This document shows positions 22,601-35,361 of a stretch of 64,000 nt of DNA, piece after piece. A program made the position numbers and the translations under genes. This DNA is from Mugil cephalus (taxonomy: Eukaryota; Chordata; Actinopteri; Mugiliformes; Mugilidae): contig NC_061772.1 of assembly GCF_022458985.1 (NCBI RefSeq), positions 11,274,001 through 11,338,000 on the forward strand, read 5' to 3'. The notes beneath the pieces are model-generated. The model made no database searches. It saw only the letters and a program-made list of their open reading frames with translations, and was not told the origin of the DNA. Positions within the stretch are counted from its first letter, which is position 1. Each line of letters begins with the position of its first letter.

Positions 22601-25513
22601 TAACCTTTAAATTGTGTCAATTATGTGTGGGTTATCTGGAAGCTTTGACGCTTAATACCAAACCCCGCCTTTGTTTTCAGTCTATTCAATGTGGAGGGTA
22701 ACTTTGTACAAGACAGAGGCAATATTGTCGAAGTCTTTCTCACAAGAACTTAATGTTCACAGGACCAGACAATGTTTGTTCGTACATGCATAGAAATTTA
22801 CTATACAATGACATGTCCTTCCTGTCCTTGAAATCCATAATTTAGTATAATTTGACTCCGTCAATGGCCCCAGCACCGCTGCCTTAAACGCTGGGATGAA
22901 ACTGGTGCAACTCTATACCTGATCCGATCTTGATGAGGCCGTTGTGCTGAATGAAGACAGTGTCACAGGTCAGGTTGCCATGGATGATTGGTGGATCACA
23001 TGAGTGGAGGTAACTATATGACAGGAAAAAAAATAATATTCATAAATACATGCAAAGTTTATATGCAAGGATATAGATTATTTTCCATTTGTGCTAAAGG
23101 GAAACCGACCTGAGAGCAGATAGGATCTGTGTGCACCATCTCTTCCAAGCCTGTTGGACCATACACCTTATCAGAGGGCTTTCTAGCTAGTTTCCAGAAT
23201 TAGCTACACATGCACAATGCTCAATGCCATTTAACTTTGCTCAGAGGATGTTTCAACACCATATTTCTCACCCCAAACATTTTGATCTATTGAAATTACA
23301 CCTTCTTCTACTAATCCAGTCTCATCCATTCCAGACAGAAGGGCTGACATATCTACATTTTAAGAAACATTGTCATATATTGTTACTGTACTAAAAACGC
23401 ATTTACATAAAGCCTGGTGTTACCTTTTCATTCATGGTCTTGTGATTTTTCTTTGTCTTCTTCAGAAATTGTTTCAAGCTCCCTGATGACATATATTCAG
23501 TAATGAAAATCACCTGAGGGAGAGAAAGAAAACAGTAAACAATACACAGAGAGACATGGTTCAAGTGCAGTTTAAAAAAGGTGGTTAGACCTTGTACTGA
23601 ATGAGGACATTATTCATGCAGATGACAGAACAGCTGACAATGTCTTGCAAGACCTGAGACTCACCCTAGCCCGGTTGTCCTTTGTGTCAGCCCAGTACTT
23701 GTGAAACTTGACAATATTGGCATGTTCCAAATGGATCAGGTTGTCAAATACAGCCTTCACTTTCTCCTAAAACCAGGCACGAACAGAACAGGACAAACAT
23801 AATAAATACTGCTTTTGCATTGACTCTGTCTTCACCATAAGAACTCAATCATTGTCACTGTATTATAGAACGTGTCATAGAGAAAAACCAAGTGATGTCA
23901 ATCAGACACTCATAGTAAATCAAGATCATCACATCATTATAGATCACAGTATACGTACTCTGGTGATGTCACAGTCAGTTATAGCACTCTAGTGATGTCA
24001 TAGTAAGTCACAGTACTCTGGTGATGTCATAGTAAGTTATAGCATTATAGTGATGTCACAGTAAGTTATAGTACACTGGTGATGTCACTGTAAGCTACAA
24101 CAGTAGAACAATAGTACTGTCAGAACTCCAGAACTCACAGCTGATAACAGTGATGTAATTGAGAACTGAAGTCGAAATATGGACTAGAGCAGGTCATTAA
24201 TATTGTACATGAGGGCGACAGTGGAACAGAAGTCTACTGTATATTTTATTTGCACCACCAATACCAGTACTACTAAAGTAATATACGATTGTTTTCATGT
24301 ACAACTGATCTTCTTAATTTTTTAGTCAGTTATTTCCCTGTTCCACTCCATGTTCAGTTATGTGCACGAGTCAAGATTGCACAAGACACTCTGCATTTCT
24401 GGGTCTTACCTCAAGCAGTTTGAAGTTCTTCCGTTCTGAGATCATTACTTCATTCCAAACTACCTCCACACCTTCCTCTGTGTCCATAGCTAGGTATGCA
24501 GCATCTATCCCAGGGACATTACGCTGATTCACCTACATTAGAAGGAAACAAAACAGGTTATGAAATAGTTGAAGGAAACAGGACCCAACAGCAATTCACA
24601 AAAAAAAAACCATCTCCATTCCACAAACATAAATATTGTACACACATCTCATTATTCCTCCTGGTGTTGGGTTTCCATTTGATTACAGTCATGCATTATC
24701 ATTCTCATTATTCCTCAGTCTTTACTTCAGTAATTTATTTTTATCCGTTTAAGTTCACACTTTATTAACATAACAGTTGCCAATTATTCCTGAACATTTG
24801 AGCACAAGTTGACTAAACTGAACTAAAACTGAAATAACTCCTGTGAGGTAGGAACATTTTGGAATAATACTAAAGCATTTAGACAAACATCCAGCGTGGA
24901 CCCCTTTGTGAAGAGCAATCCTGGCATAAATCATTCTAGCTTGATTATACGTCTAAATGATGATAAATGAAGTTAAGCATATGACTAATTGCACTATTGT
25001 GTAACTTCCATTGTTAAACAAATGGAAATAATATGGTGTATTAACAAATAAAATACTATTTGAAAAGGACATCTCAAAGGGTAGCTATCTATTCATTTCA
25101 CACAGAAAAAAAAGGTTAGATGAATATGGTTATTTTATCCAAGTAGGTGAAGAGCTACATTTTAATTGGGTTGACTCTGTTTACCCAGCTGGATCCATGA
25201 CTACGTTACACCACATATTCAAGAAGCCAAAAGTCTTGCTTCCACTTGATGTCATCGAGGGGCAGTTTCCTACCTCCTCTTTACGCTTCTGCCAGCGGCC
25301 ACAGGGGCTCTCTTCCAGGATGTCTGACTCATCTTCACTCTCATCCTCATCCTCTGTTGCTGATGTGGCAGGATTCTGTGCGGAGGCCACAGACGAGGAC
25401 ACAGAGGCTCCACTTTGTACCTGTGGGCTGTTGCCGGACACGTTCCCCGCTGGTAACTCGGGTTCCTCGGAGCCAGGAGCTCCTCTCCCCTCAGTCTCCG
25501 ACATATCCATCAT
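16671..25513 (-). CDS. nrbp1: Nuclear receptor-binding protein 1 (pseudokinase)
   Basis: NRBP1 is a pseudokinase adaptor linked to Rac signalling, ER–Golgi traffic, TSC22-family partners and ubiquitin ligase recruitment. Minus-strand coding exons are 25513–25274, 24532–24410, 23766–23665, 23513–23424, 23150–23110, 23013–22919, 22482–22399, 22070–22012, 21929–21831, 21666–21534, 20767–20680, 20512–20462, 20208–20073, 19756–19703, 19584–19521, 17197–17142 and 16730–16671. Phases all join, giving 521–524 residues (human 535). The N terminus is acidic and serine-rich, ending EDESDILEESPCGRWQKR. The kinase-like fold spans about residues 60–315 (HANIVKFHKYWAD, VIFITEYMSSGSLKQFL, DIYSFGMCALEMALLEIQ, RPTARELLF). 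The catalytic HRD is IIHGN and the DFG position reads KIGS, so it should be inactive, as in the family. The tail has NGIYPMTAFGLP and ends ASLLEEHINLAPH, shorter than in human. Three in-frame ATGs (25513, 25510, 25504) compete; the last aligns with the human start. Confidence 0.96.
23964..24092 (+). repeat. 29-bp minisatellite with CRE-like octamers (nrbp1 intron)
   Basis: A tandem array of about 4.5 units in the intron between nrbp1 coding exons 2 and 3. The octamer TGATGTCA begins at 23964, 23993, 24022, 24051 and 24080, exactly 29 bp apart each time, followed by variants of (A/T)AGTAAGTTATAG. A sixth octamer at 23893–23900 is outside the register. No exon overlaps it. Confidence 0.92.
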
Positions 25514-26066
25514 CTCCTCATGTAATCTCACTAGCTCTCTTTCTCGTGGCTCCTGATGCTGCGCTGCAACAAGTGACAGGACGCCTCTGTATCGCTTTCT
25601 CCTCTCTGATTGAACGGCTCACACATCCATCTTCTAGCCAGGCCTGGCTTTCGACAAGGTAGCGCTCAGGGAGAGAGGACTGTGAACATATATGTTGGGT
25701 GGTTAGGAGCCTAAAGCTGTTATGTGACCAGGACGTGTCAGGAAGGATCTTTCAGAATGCTAGTCCGCATTTTTACCTGCACGCGTATGTTACCGAGGGA
25801 CAAACTTGTGTCATATGCTTTACGAGTAGCTCAGACTAAGAGGACGTGTCTATTACTGAAGTCTGAAACAGTGGGAAACTCTTTACCGGCTTCTGTAGAT
25901 GGCTATGGTAGCTGTTAAGCCTCTTCTAATGCTCAGCGTTTACATTAACTGAGACAAGTTCAACCACCCACTCCTTTGCTAACTTTCCCCCGGCTAACAA
26001 GCTAATGGAAGGTAAATAAACAAGTTTCACACATAAAGTGAGAGAACAATCACCCAAAATCTTACC
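25514..26066 (-). other. nrbp1: nrbp1 5' UTR and first intron
   Basis: A minus-strand acceptor (CTTGTTGCAG) would start the first coding exon at 25563, leaving a 50-nt leader in that exon. A consensus donor (CCACG followed by GTAAG) ends a presumed non-coding exon 1 at 26066. A three-codon upstream ORF (25521–25510) sits directly before the main ATG. Confidence 0.55.
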
Positions 26067-27347
26067 GTGGAACCGGAGAGTGAAGCCCAATAAATAGCCT
26101 TAGGTTACATGCTGATGAAAACGCAGTAAAAGAGACGTATGGAGAGAAAATGCTAGTTCGTCATAAAAATGTTGTGGGGTTTCAAGTCCTTTTCTCGGAG
26201 CAGAAGTGGGAGGGGCGGGCAGGACTACCGGGAGGGAGGGAGCGCTCGTTTGCGCACAGGAAACGCGGCAGCGTAGCGTGACCACTCGTGACGCCAATAA
26301 AATAAAAACAACGGGAGAGGTTTAAATAACATTTGAATAAATCACTAAAACGCTCCGATACTAGCAAACAACATATATCTTCACACTAGGCTACTATTTG
26401 AATAGTAGACCTATCTCTGGAGTCAACAGAGAGCAGTGTGTTTGTTTTCTCTCCAGTGCGGCACCGTTCACACACCACGACTGACTTTATGGTTAATAAA
26501 TGCAGCATTTTATTATTACTCATGTCACGTATATTGAATAAAGAGCAAAAAAAAGAACTTTTTGTTCAACACCTATTATGCTGGGTTGTGTTTCACAAAA
26601 CTCCACAAAAAGTAGTCTACTTCGGTTATTAATCGTCCATAAAAGTTAGTCTATATACCGCCTTCATAGTTACTCGGTTCAGAAAATCAAGCGCACTCGA
26701 ATTCGGTTGTAGCGCAACCAAGATAGATCCCACCATCAAAAATACGACTTCGGAGGGAAAGGGGGCATTCACGGGACTCACAGTGATTTTAAAATGTACA
26801 TATCTAACTTTTACATTTCACCAGTTCATTACACTCATACACTTTACGCTCTTCGACAGTAATGTATACATATTTTGGTAAAACGTGGAGTTTCCCCGTC
26901 CACGATACGTGGATTCAGCGAAAACGGAAGTTGTCGGGGGTGAAGCCTCTTGCTTCTTGCGTAGACTGGCGTACAGCTGTTTCACGTTGCTAAAATTCTG
27001 CGCAAACTGGTTTACATTCAAGAGAGTGATGCGGAGAAGGCAGCAGCAGGAAAATAAAGGGATTCTTGTTTGGCTGCCTTTTGGACGGACAGACCCCCGC
27101 CTCAGCTCGCCCACTATGCGGAGGTTTAAGGACATCAACGCAGTCCACACAGGCCGCATATAGCGGATATTTTATGGAGGGTGGGACGAGGGAGAGGCTG
27201 TGAGGCTGTGGGGCTGAGAGGCTGGAGAGTCCGGGCATCAGCTGAGCTCGGGAGAGCAGCGTTAGCAACTAGCCTTCGTGACAGAAACGCTTATAACGGG
27301 ACACCGAGTCTCCAGAAAGGGCAGCTCCCGGGTCCAGTTCAGTCACC
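26067..27347. promoter_or_regulatory. Divergent nrbp1/kctd3 upstream region
   Basis: About 1.3 kb lies between the presumed nrbp1 non-coding exon 1 (minus strand) and the kctd3 ATG (plus strand). Both ends are CpG-rich: the left end contains a CCAAT motif near 26294, and the right end (26.9–27.35 kb) is the kctd3 5' UTR and core promoter. The middle (26.33–26.85 kb) is AT-rich with no exon. Start sites are not determinable from sequence. Confidence 0.55.
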
Positions 27348-30300
27348 ATGGCCACTAATGGAAGCAGTTTGACGCCGGGGATGGGAGAGATAATCCAGCT
27401 GAACGTCGGCGGGACGCGGTAAGATCCTTCAACCTCGACACATGATGGTCAATATTTGGGGACATTTGAGCTCTGGCTACGTGTGATGATTTCTCCGTGA
27501 CATGGATGTAGCTGAAGTAGACACACACACCAGAAGGTTGCGCACTTCATCATTACTCCTTCTCTTATCCTCTCACACAGCAGCTTCTTAAAAATCCGAA
27601 TAGTACACACTGTACACTCACACGTTAACCATTTATTCAGCATGGCAGCCCACTCTTCTGCTCCAGCCAGGGATGTGCACAGGCTATTTAAAACAAGACA
27701 GCGCTAGTAAAAATGTTGTGATGTGTCTTCCCGCTGTAGGTTCAGCACCTCCAGACAGACTCTGATGTGGATCCCAGACTCTTTCTTCTCAAGGTTGGTT
27801 TGATGTTTCAACATTTTGACATTTATTTATTTTTTTATTTTTGTCTTGATTGACTTAGTCACCGAATGAGATGTTTCACTAATGCTCTTCTGTAAAATGT
27901 TATATCTCAGAGTTATCTGCCATTCAGACCAGATCAGATCTGTAAAGAACGAGTATAAGCACCTTACTTCAGTGTTGGCGTGTGCTGTAGACGACGTGGA
28001 ACATTTTGCTGTATATAAAACTTGAGCCACTAAACCACAGTAAATAATTTAAACATGTTTACATTTCTTGAAACCCAACTAATGTTTCACTTACATCAAG
28101 CAGATATAGTTCCTCTGCATTACTACAGCGTTTAGCCTTCAGACTAGTAAAGATAGAACAGAAACAGAAGTTATGTTACATATTTAATGTTAAGTGATGC
28201 TCTGTGGGACGATGGAAAGAATCAAGGGATTTCAACTACAGCTCTATGTGCTTCATAAATGTTTTGGTATTTTATTGAGGTAACCATCTTGTTCATGGGA
28301 AGACTGTGGAAAAGTCTTGTTTCAAGCATTTGTATTTTGAGTTTAAGAACAGATATTACATTCACATACATTCACGAAGGAAACATGATGTTCATATGTT
28401 TCTAGTGAGTTATTTAAATGCAGTCCTAGTCTGAGAGGGGAGCACGCAGATTGAGGCTGGGCAGATTCCACAGTCGTGACAAACTCAAACACTGAGCTCA
28501 CAGTTTGACGACAGCTGACCGTGGAGTGTAGCTGCCTGTCAGAGCGTCTGCCAACCCACCTGTCTGCCTGCCAGCCTGTCAGTCTCTCTGCTCCCAGCTG
28601 CCTGCAGTATAAAACCACTTATCACACAAACTCTTGAATTATCACTGACGGTTCATATGGTGGAAACATGTACTTCAGGGTAGTATTGTCTGGTGTAAAA
28701 TGCTGGTAGTTGTTAGACTGCTGGTAAGTGGAAATGGAGAAGTGTTTGAGTTAACTGGAGAACTCAACCATGTGTGTGTGTGTGTTTTCCAGTTTACTGA
28801 GTGGGAGGATATCCACTCTTCGGGATGAAACTGGAGCTGTGAGTAGCCTCTGTTGCTTCTTATTCCAAGACTAGGACAGCATCTGCACTCCAAGAGGACA
28901 TCACATTTATTTAGTTATTGCAGCTTTTTGAGCTCTGGTGCCACTGAGATGATAACATTAGTTTAACAACTGCATGTGAGATTAGACCCTGTGGATGGTG
29001 AACTGTTGGTGTGATTAATGCCTGGTTTTACCTTTTTTTAAACTTGTAGTTTGATCAGTAAGATGTCAGAAAATAAATGTCACACTTGGTGACATTTTCA
29101 GTCTGGGTTACTTTAAACCATTAACTGATTATTTTATAAGAATTATAAGTTAAATTTCTGTGATGTGACGGAAAAATGAATCGGCTGATACAAGCCCCGT
29201 CTACCTGGCTAAATGTACACAAGTATTTCTCAGTGATTAACCAACTCCCGACTTTCTTGCTCACAGATATTTATTGACAGAGACCCTACAGCTTTTGCAC
29301 CAATTTTGAATTTCCTCCGAACCAAAGAACTGGACCTGCGGTAAGGTGTCACAACAAGATTCAGAAAATATCCCTGACTTCTTATTTGGCTGCGTAAACA
29401 TCGTCTCACAGGATACGTACGCTGCTTTTTTTTTTCCTCTCTCTCTGTAGGGGTGTCAACATCAGCGTCCTGCGTCATGAAGCAGAGTTCTACGGCATTA
29501 CTCCGTTAGGTAAAGAGCGAGTAGTGATTTTAAGTTTGGCTGTAGAAAATAATTTTTTGTTTCACAGGATACGCCAGTAGCCACTTCATGTTTCTAATGG
29601 GATTGTTTTGAGGAGAGTGGGGTTTGAGCCACTACATTAGAAAGGAGCTGCTGCTGCTGCTTAGAGTGGCCTGTTATCCTGTATTGTCAATTTTCTTTAG
29701 GGCTTCTAACTTGATCAGTGTCACCACCTCAGTGCTGTTAGTTCCACGTACTCTACTGTTTTACATCCTGTTTCGGTGTTTGTAACTTCCCTGCATTGTC
29801 TGCGTACTTGAATGGGAGTGTTACCTTTGTGAAAACTACTTTAAATCATAATGTGTGTTATATAATACGATGCAGAGTAATTACATATAAATAACAGGCC
29901 AACTGACGAAATAGATATATTCTGGATAAAGTAAATATAAAGTTTCAAATTCATAAAATAAGAAGAACAATAATAATAATTATAACAGTAGGAAGAAGCT
30001 GTAGATCAGTATCAGTTAATATCGTCGCCCAGATTCACATGTATTTATATTTGTGGTACAGTCATTATGCTTTGTGGTGCATTATCATGTGGTTCTGCTG
30101 ATGATGGGTTCTTATCTGTGTGTGTGTTTACGTGTGTGTTTATGTGTGTGTAGTACGCCGCCTGTTGCTGTGTGAAGAACTGGACCGCTCATCATGCGGT
30201 AGTGTTCTCTTCCACGGCTACCTGCCGCCCCCAGGTAAACGCACGACTCTGATGCAGTAAAGAAACTGAACTGAAAATAAAGTTTAAAATACGGTGTTCT

Positions 30301-33300
30301 GCTGAGGTCTAAAAAAACAAACAAACAAAAACAGGATTGAAGTGGCCTCCTTTTAAATCATAGAAGTGAATCTTTCCTTCGACAGCCATCCCTGCCCGCA
30401 AGTCGAGCCCTGCCCCCGCGGTGTCTGGCTCTGACGAGAGGCCGGGTCCAAGTGGAGCGGAGGGCTTCACCCGTGTCGGCCCCCTTCCTCACCCGGCCTT
30501 CTCTGGCTCACCTGGAACAGAGGACATCCATAAAGTGGGTAAGTAGTGTGGGAGAGCCCCATGAAGTGGATCTGCATTTAACACGTAAACATGGGTGATC
30601 ATCTTCAGAGTATTTACTATCACATTAGACTCAGTAGTGACTGTTTAAGTTGTTGTAATCCAACTGTGTGATCGTCGTGGAGGTGGAGCTAATTTGTGGC
30701 GTAAAATCTAAAGCGTTTCTGTTGAGTCGGCACAACAAAGTACAATTGAGTGTAGCTACAAACCTCAACCTTCAAAATGAAACCACAGTTGAATCAACAG
30801 CTCTCCGAGTTATTTTAAACAAATGCTGAACACCACAACCTTCATGAAGATAAGATTCAGTGCAGGGCTGTTATTAGAGTGCAGTTGTTTTCACTAGTGA
30901 ACTGGCAATTAAACGTTGAGGCTCACATCTTTTCTGTTTCTCAGTGTAAGCTCCAGCTGAGCAGAAGATGTAGCCGCGGCTCTTACGATGCCAGTGGACT
31001 ATCGGCCTCCGTCTTTTCACAAACCGTTTCCTTTTCATGAGCTCTGGCATGCCCGCTAGCTCTGTCGGGGGCTTATCTGTGTGTCACATCTGTTATGTGT
31101 GCCAGTAAGAGGGTACGGTATACCCAGAGTTATTGTGAGCATGCATTAATGCTGCAGCTAATGTGACCCGACATCCTTTTAGTACACTGACTAACAGCAC
31201 TCACTGAAGTAGCCTAGTTTCAAATCAGCCTGATCCCTGGTCGCCCAAAAACATACTATGTGCTCCTACGTTTGAATTCATTCATTTGATTAATTGAGGT
31301 GATAATAAAGAATGAACAAAAAAAGGTGAAAACCAATGATCAGGCTATGAAAGGATTGTGTTTACGTGTGTTTTGTTTGTGTGTGTGTAGGTCCCATGGT
31401 TGACCCTAGGAAAGTGTTGATTGTAGCGGGACACCACAACTGGATTGTAGCAGCTTATGCACACTTTGTCATCTGCTACAGGTAACATCACCACAGTGTA
31501 GTCTCTCTGTTAAACTCTATAAGCTCTGGTTCATTGTTTACCATGGAGTCATTATCTTTTGTGTCTGTAACAGTTCTGACTAAGTAGCAGTGGCTCCATG
31601 CACATCCAGCCTTCAGCTCAGTGGAGAGCTGCATCATAGAAAATCCTGGAGGAAACAAGAAATATTAAAGCAGGAAAACATATCGTATGTGCATGGTCTC
31701 ATTACAGGATAAAGGAGTCGTCTGGATGGCAGCAGGTGTTTTCCTCCCCCTACCTTGACTGGACCATTGAGCGTATCGCGCTAAACGCCAAGGTGGTTGG
31801 TGGCCCGCATGGAGACAAGGACAAGATGGTGGCTGCTTCCTCTGAGAGCAGCATCATCCTGTGGAGCATCCAAGATGGAGGCAGTGGGAACGAGATAGGT
31901 AGGTTTAAAAGACAGAAAACCTGTAAGAGAGGCGTATTTTCTAAAAGATTCCCACCACCTCAATGACTCCGTCTTTACTCCACCCACTCCCACAGGTGTG
32001 TTCAGTCTCGGCGTACCTGTTGATGACCTCTTCTTCATCGGGAGCCAGCTGGTGGCTACGAGCCACACGGGAAAGGTTGGGGTGTGGAACGCTGTCACAC
32101 AACACTGGCAGGTAGGAAGGCTCATGCTGCTGCCTTAGACACAGAGATGAGGAGGAAGAGGAAGTGGTTGAGATCCTCCTCGTTTGTGTGCATCTGCTGT
32201 AAAGATGACCACACATTGTTTGAAGGTGTTTTGCCTCAGTGTGTGAGTTTTCAACAATGTTGTGATTTTATTCACCTTCTGTTGTCTGTTGACTTTATCT
32301 TTGCTTCCGACAGTGAAAGACATCTAAACTTTTTGTGTGCATTAGGTGCAAGATGTGGTTCCTATCACCAGTTGTGACACAGCAGGATCCTTCCTCCTGC
32401 TGGGCTGCAACAACGGCTCTATCTATTACATAGGTACAAACACCTCGATCCTAAAACCATGTCCTGTGGCCTAAACAGCCATTTGGAAAGAGAGGATCGG
32501 CAAAAATATCCCAATTTTGTCAAAATGTCCTCACTCTAGCTGCCACTATTATGAGTCAAATATAAACAATGTATTTTTGTCTGATTATTATTCTTAAAGT
32601 CCTCTAACATGTGGTCCGTCTCTTCTTTTCAGACATGCAAAAGTTTCCACTGAGGATGAAGGACAACGATCTGTTGGTGACTGAGCTTTATCACGACCCT
32701 TCAAACGATGCCATCACTGCGCTGTCCGTCTACCTCACACCTAAAACCAGTAAGCACCAGTCTCTTATCTTCTCTGTCTTATCGTCTCAGTTCTGTTCAC
32801 ATCTACTTCCCCACCCTCTTCGATTCACCTCCCATGACAGTTTTGGACACAAGTCACAGTAACCTGTGTGTGTATTTATGTTGTGTTTTGCCTCTGCTCT
32901 CAGGTGTGAGTGGGAACTGGATAGAAATAGCCTACGGGACGAGCAGTGGCGCAGTGAGAGTGATCGTGCAGCATCCTGAGACAGTGGGGTCGGGGCCTCA
33001 GCTCTTTCAGACGTTCACTGTGCACAGGAGCCCAGTGACGAAGATCATGTTGTCTGAGAAACATCTGGTATCAGGTGAGGACGCAGGTAGACTTCCTCAT
33101 TAACGAGCACAGCCTGATGATGCTTCTATTCACGTTACATACCTCTTATTGTGGTTGAAATCTTTTGTGGCTGTGTTTTTTTTGCCAGTGTGCGCGGACA
33201 ACAACCACGTTCGGACGTGGACGGTGACCCGATTCCGGGGAATGATCTCCACGCAGCCAGGCTCCACCCCTCTGGCCTCCTTTAAGATCCTGTCCCTGGA

Positions 33301-35361
33301 GGAGACGGAGAGCCACGGGAGCTACGGCTCCGGGAACGACATAGGTGAGGAAGTAAAGAAGCTGGTGTTAATATGAATGGAGACACATTCATATGTAGAG
33401 ACGGTCACTGACTGGAGATTGATATTTAAAGCAGCAGATGACCTCAACTTGAGGATATGATGAATCTATTACGGGCAAATTACTGATCACATGAATAAAG
33501 CTGCTTGTGGACTAGATGTAATATACCTAGTTGAGGGGACATGTCCTGCGCTCTCAGGTCCGTTTGGAGAGCGAGACGATCAGCAGGTCTTCATACAGAA
33601 GGTCATCCCCATCACCAACAAGCTGTTTGTGAGGCTCTCATCCACTGGAAAAAGGTACAATGTCCCTCTCCATACACCTCACCTGACTTCGTCACACGCT
33701 GACTGACGGTTTCGACATTTTGTGTGCGTCAGGATCTGTGAGGTGCAGTCAGTGGATGGGACCACCATCTCATGCTTCATGGTGCGGGAGTGTGAGGGCT
33801 CCAGCCGAATGGGATCCCGGCCTCGGCGCTACCTGTTCACCGGTCACGGCAACGGCAGCATCCAGATGTGGGACCTGACCACCGCCATGGACACCGCCAA
33901 CAAAGGAGAGGAGAAGAAGAAAGAAGGTGAGGAAAGACGGATGGTGGAGGGAGAGTCAGGAGAACCTTGGGCGTTGGTAGAAAGACTTCTAAGTACGCAG
34001 GGAAACAAAGCTGTGGGTCAACACAGTCCATCAGCTACTGGTTTGTGTTGACTGAAAAACTGGACTGAAGCTGCTCTTGTGTTTTCCAGATGTTGGTGGG
34101 CCCACAGAAGAGGAGCTGCTACAGCTGTTGGACCAGTGCGACCTGAGCACTTCCCGCTGTGCAACACCCAACATTAGCCCCGCCCCATCTGTTCTGCACC
34201 ACGCACGCCTCAGGGAGTCCTGCTCCAGGTTGGGAAGACAGAAGACAGACATAAACTTGAGGCTGCAGCCACGGCTACTGATGCGGTCGACCGCCCATTA
34301 AATGTCTTACCTGCCCCTCTCTTGTTCCTCAGTCTGCAGTTACAGGCCCAGGAGACCATCCCCGAGAGCCAGGCTACGTACGGAGCTGTGAGACCCTACA
34401 GAGAGAGCCCCCTGCTGGCCCGCGCCCGTCGAACCGAGTCCTTCCACAGCTACAGGTGCAATGACTGTAACTTAATGGTGCTGCAAAGGTTTAAGTATTA
34501 AAAAGATAACATTATTTATTAAAATGAATTAATCTGAGGCTTCCCAGGATTTGAAACAAAAAAAGACAAATATGGGAACTGGTCACTGTTTCCATAGATT
34601 TCTAAATACTATGTTTTGATGGTTCTTCTTGACCTTTTGTGCTCAACCCACATCAGATTAATGGGATCCACACTGGATGTAGTTTTTTAAAATAATTTCT
34701 TCCTTCTTGCCCTCCTGGTTACAATCTGCGTACATTCCTCTATCCACCTGTAACTGACTCCATTATTTATTTCTATAGAGACTTCCAGAACTTCAGCCTG
34801 AGTCGAGGTGTCTTGGACAGCACAGGCCTGACGTCCTCTCATGGCCCCAGCCAGACGCCCGATGCCCGCCGTTCCCTCTGTGACTTCGGGGCTGAGGACA
34901 GCGAGAGGAGAGCCTCGGTCATGGAGCTCTGGTCTCACCGAACCACCAGCGGAAGCTCTAGCACGAGCGTCGCAGCCATGACGGCCGCTGGCGTCTCCGG
35001 GGCCAAAGCAGAGGGCAGTCAAGAATCTCCACGGCAACCTCCAGACAGCCCCATCCCAGGAGGTGACGTGAGGCGAAAGGTGCATCCTCAGCTGGAGGAC
35101 GGGGAGGCTGCTGGACCGGGGGGAGAAGGGGCGAAGGTGGACGGAGGCGCGAGGAAGAGGGGAGTGCTGGACGGGGGCTTTCTATCGAGGAAGAGGGCTC
35201 CTCCGGTTCCTCACCTCTCCTCCGTCCCGTCCGGATCGGAAGGTGGCGGCAGCGACTCTTCGTCAAACGCGTCGCCTTCCCCAACCAAGCTGGGCGCCGC
35301 CACCTCGCCCCGACACAGGAAGCTGGCACCTGAGACGTCCAGCCTGGACAGCAGCCTGTGA
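27348..35361 (+). CDS. kctd3: BTB/POZ domain-containing protein KCTD3
   Basis: KCTD3 is a BTB (T1) protein with a beta-propeller; in mammals it binds HCN3 and raises channel surface expression. Plus-strand exons are 27348–27418, 27740–27793, 28793–28838, 29267–29340, 29451–29509, 30154–30234, 30386–30538, 31391–31481, 31708–31898, 31996–32111, 32346–32433, 32633–32749, 32904–33074, 33189–33344, 33558–33654, 33733–33926, 34090–34228, 34333–34455 and 34779–35361. They total 2,604 nt, or 867 residues plus stop (human 815). The ATG has a Kozak context (CACCATGG). Residues about 14–110 form the T1 domain ([34 protein letters not shown]). WD-like blades follow ([54 protein letters not shown]). The region after about residue 590 is serine/proline-rich and predicted disordered; in the last exon it diverges from human and is longer. 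SHKBP1 is the close paralogue, but the match and the ush2a neighbour favour KCTD3. Confidence 0.97.

Noticed and set aside
25197..25662. Plus-strand reading frames of 119 and 138 codons
   Set aside because: They are antisense shadows of the nrbp1 first coding exon and its leader.
34687..35329. Minus-strand reading frames of 132 and 123 codons
   Set aside because: They are antisense to the GC-rich last exon of kctd3.
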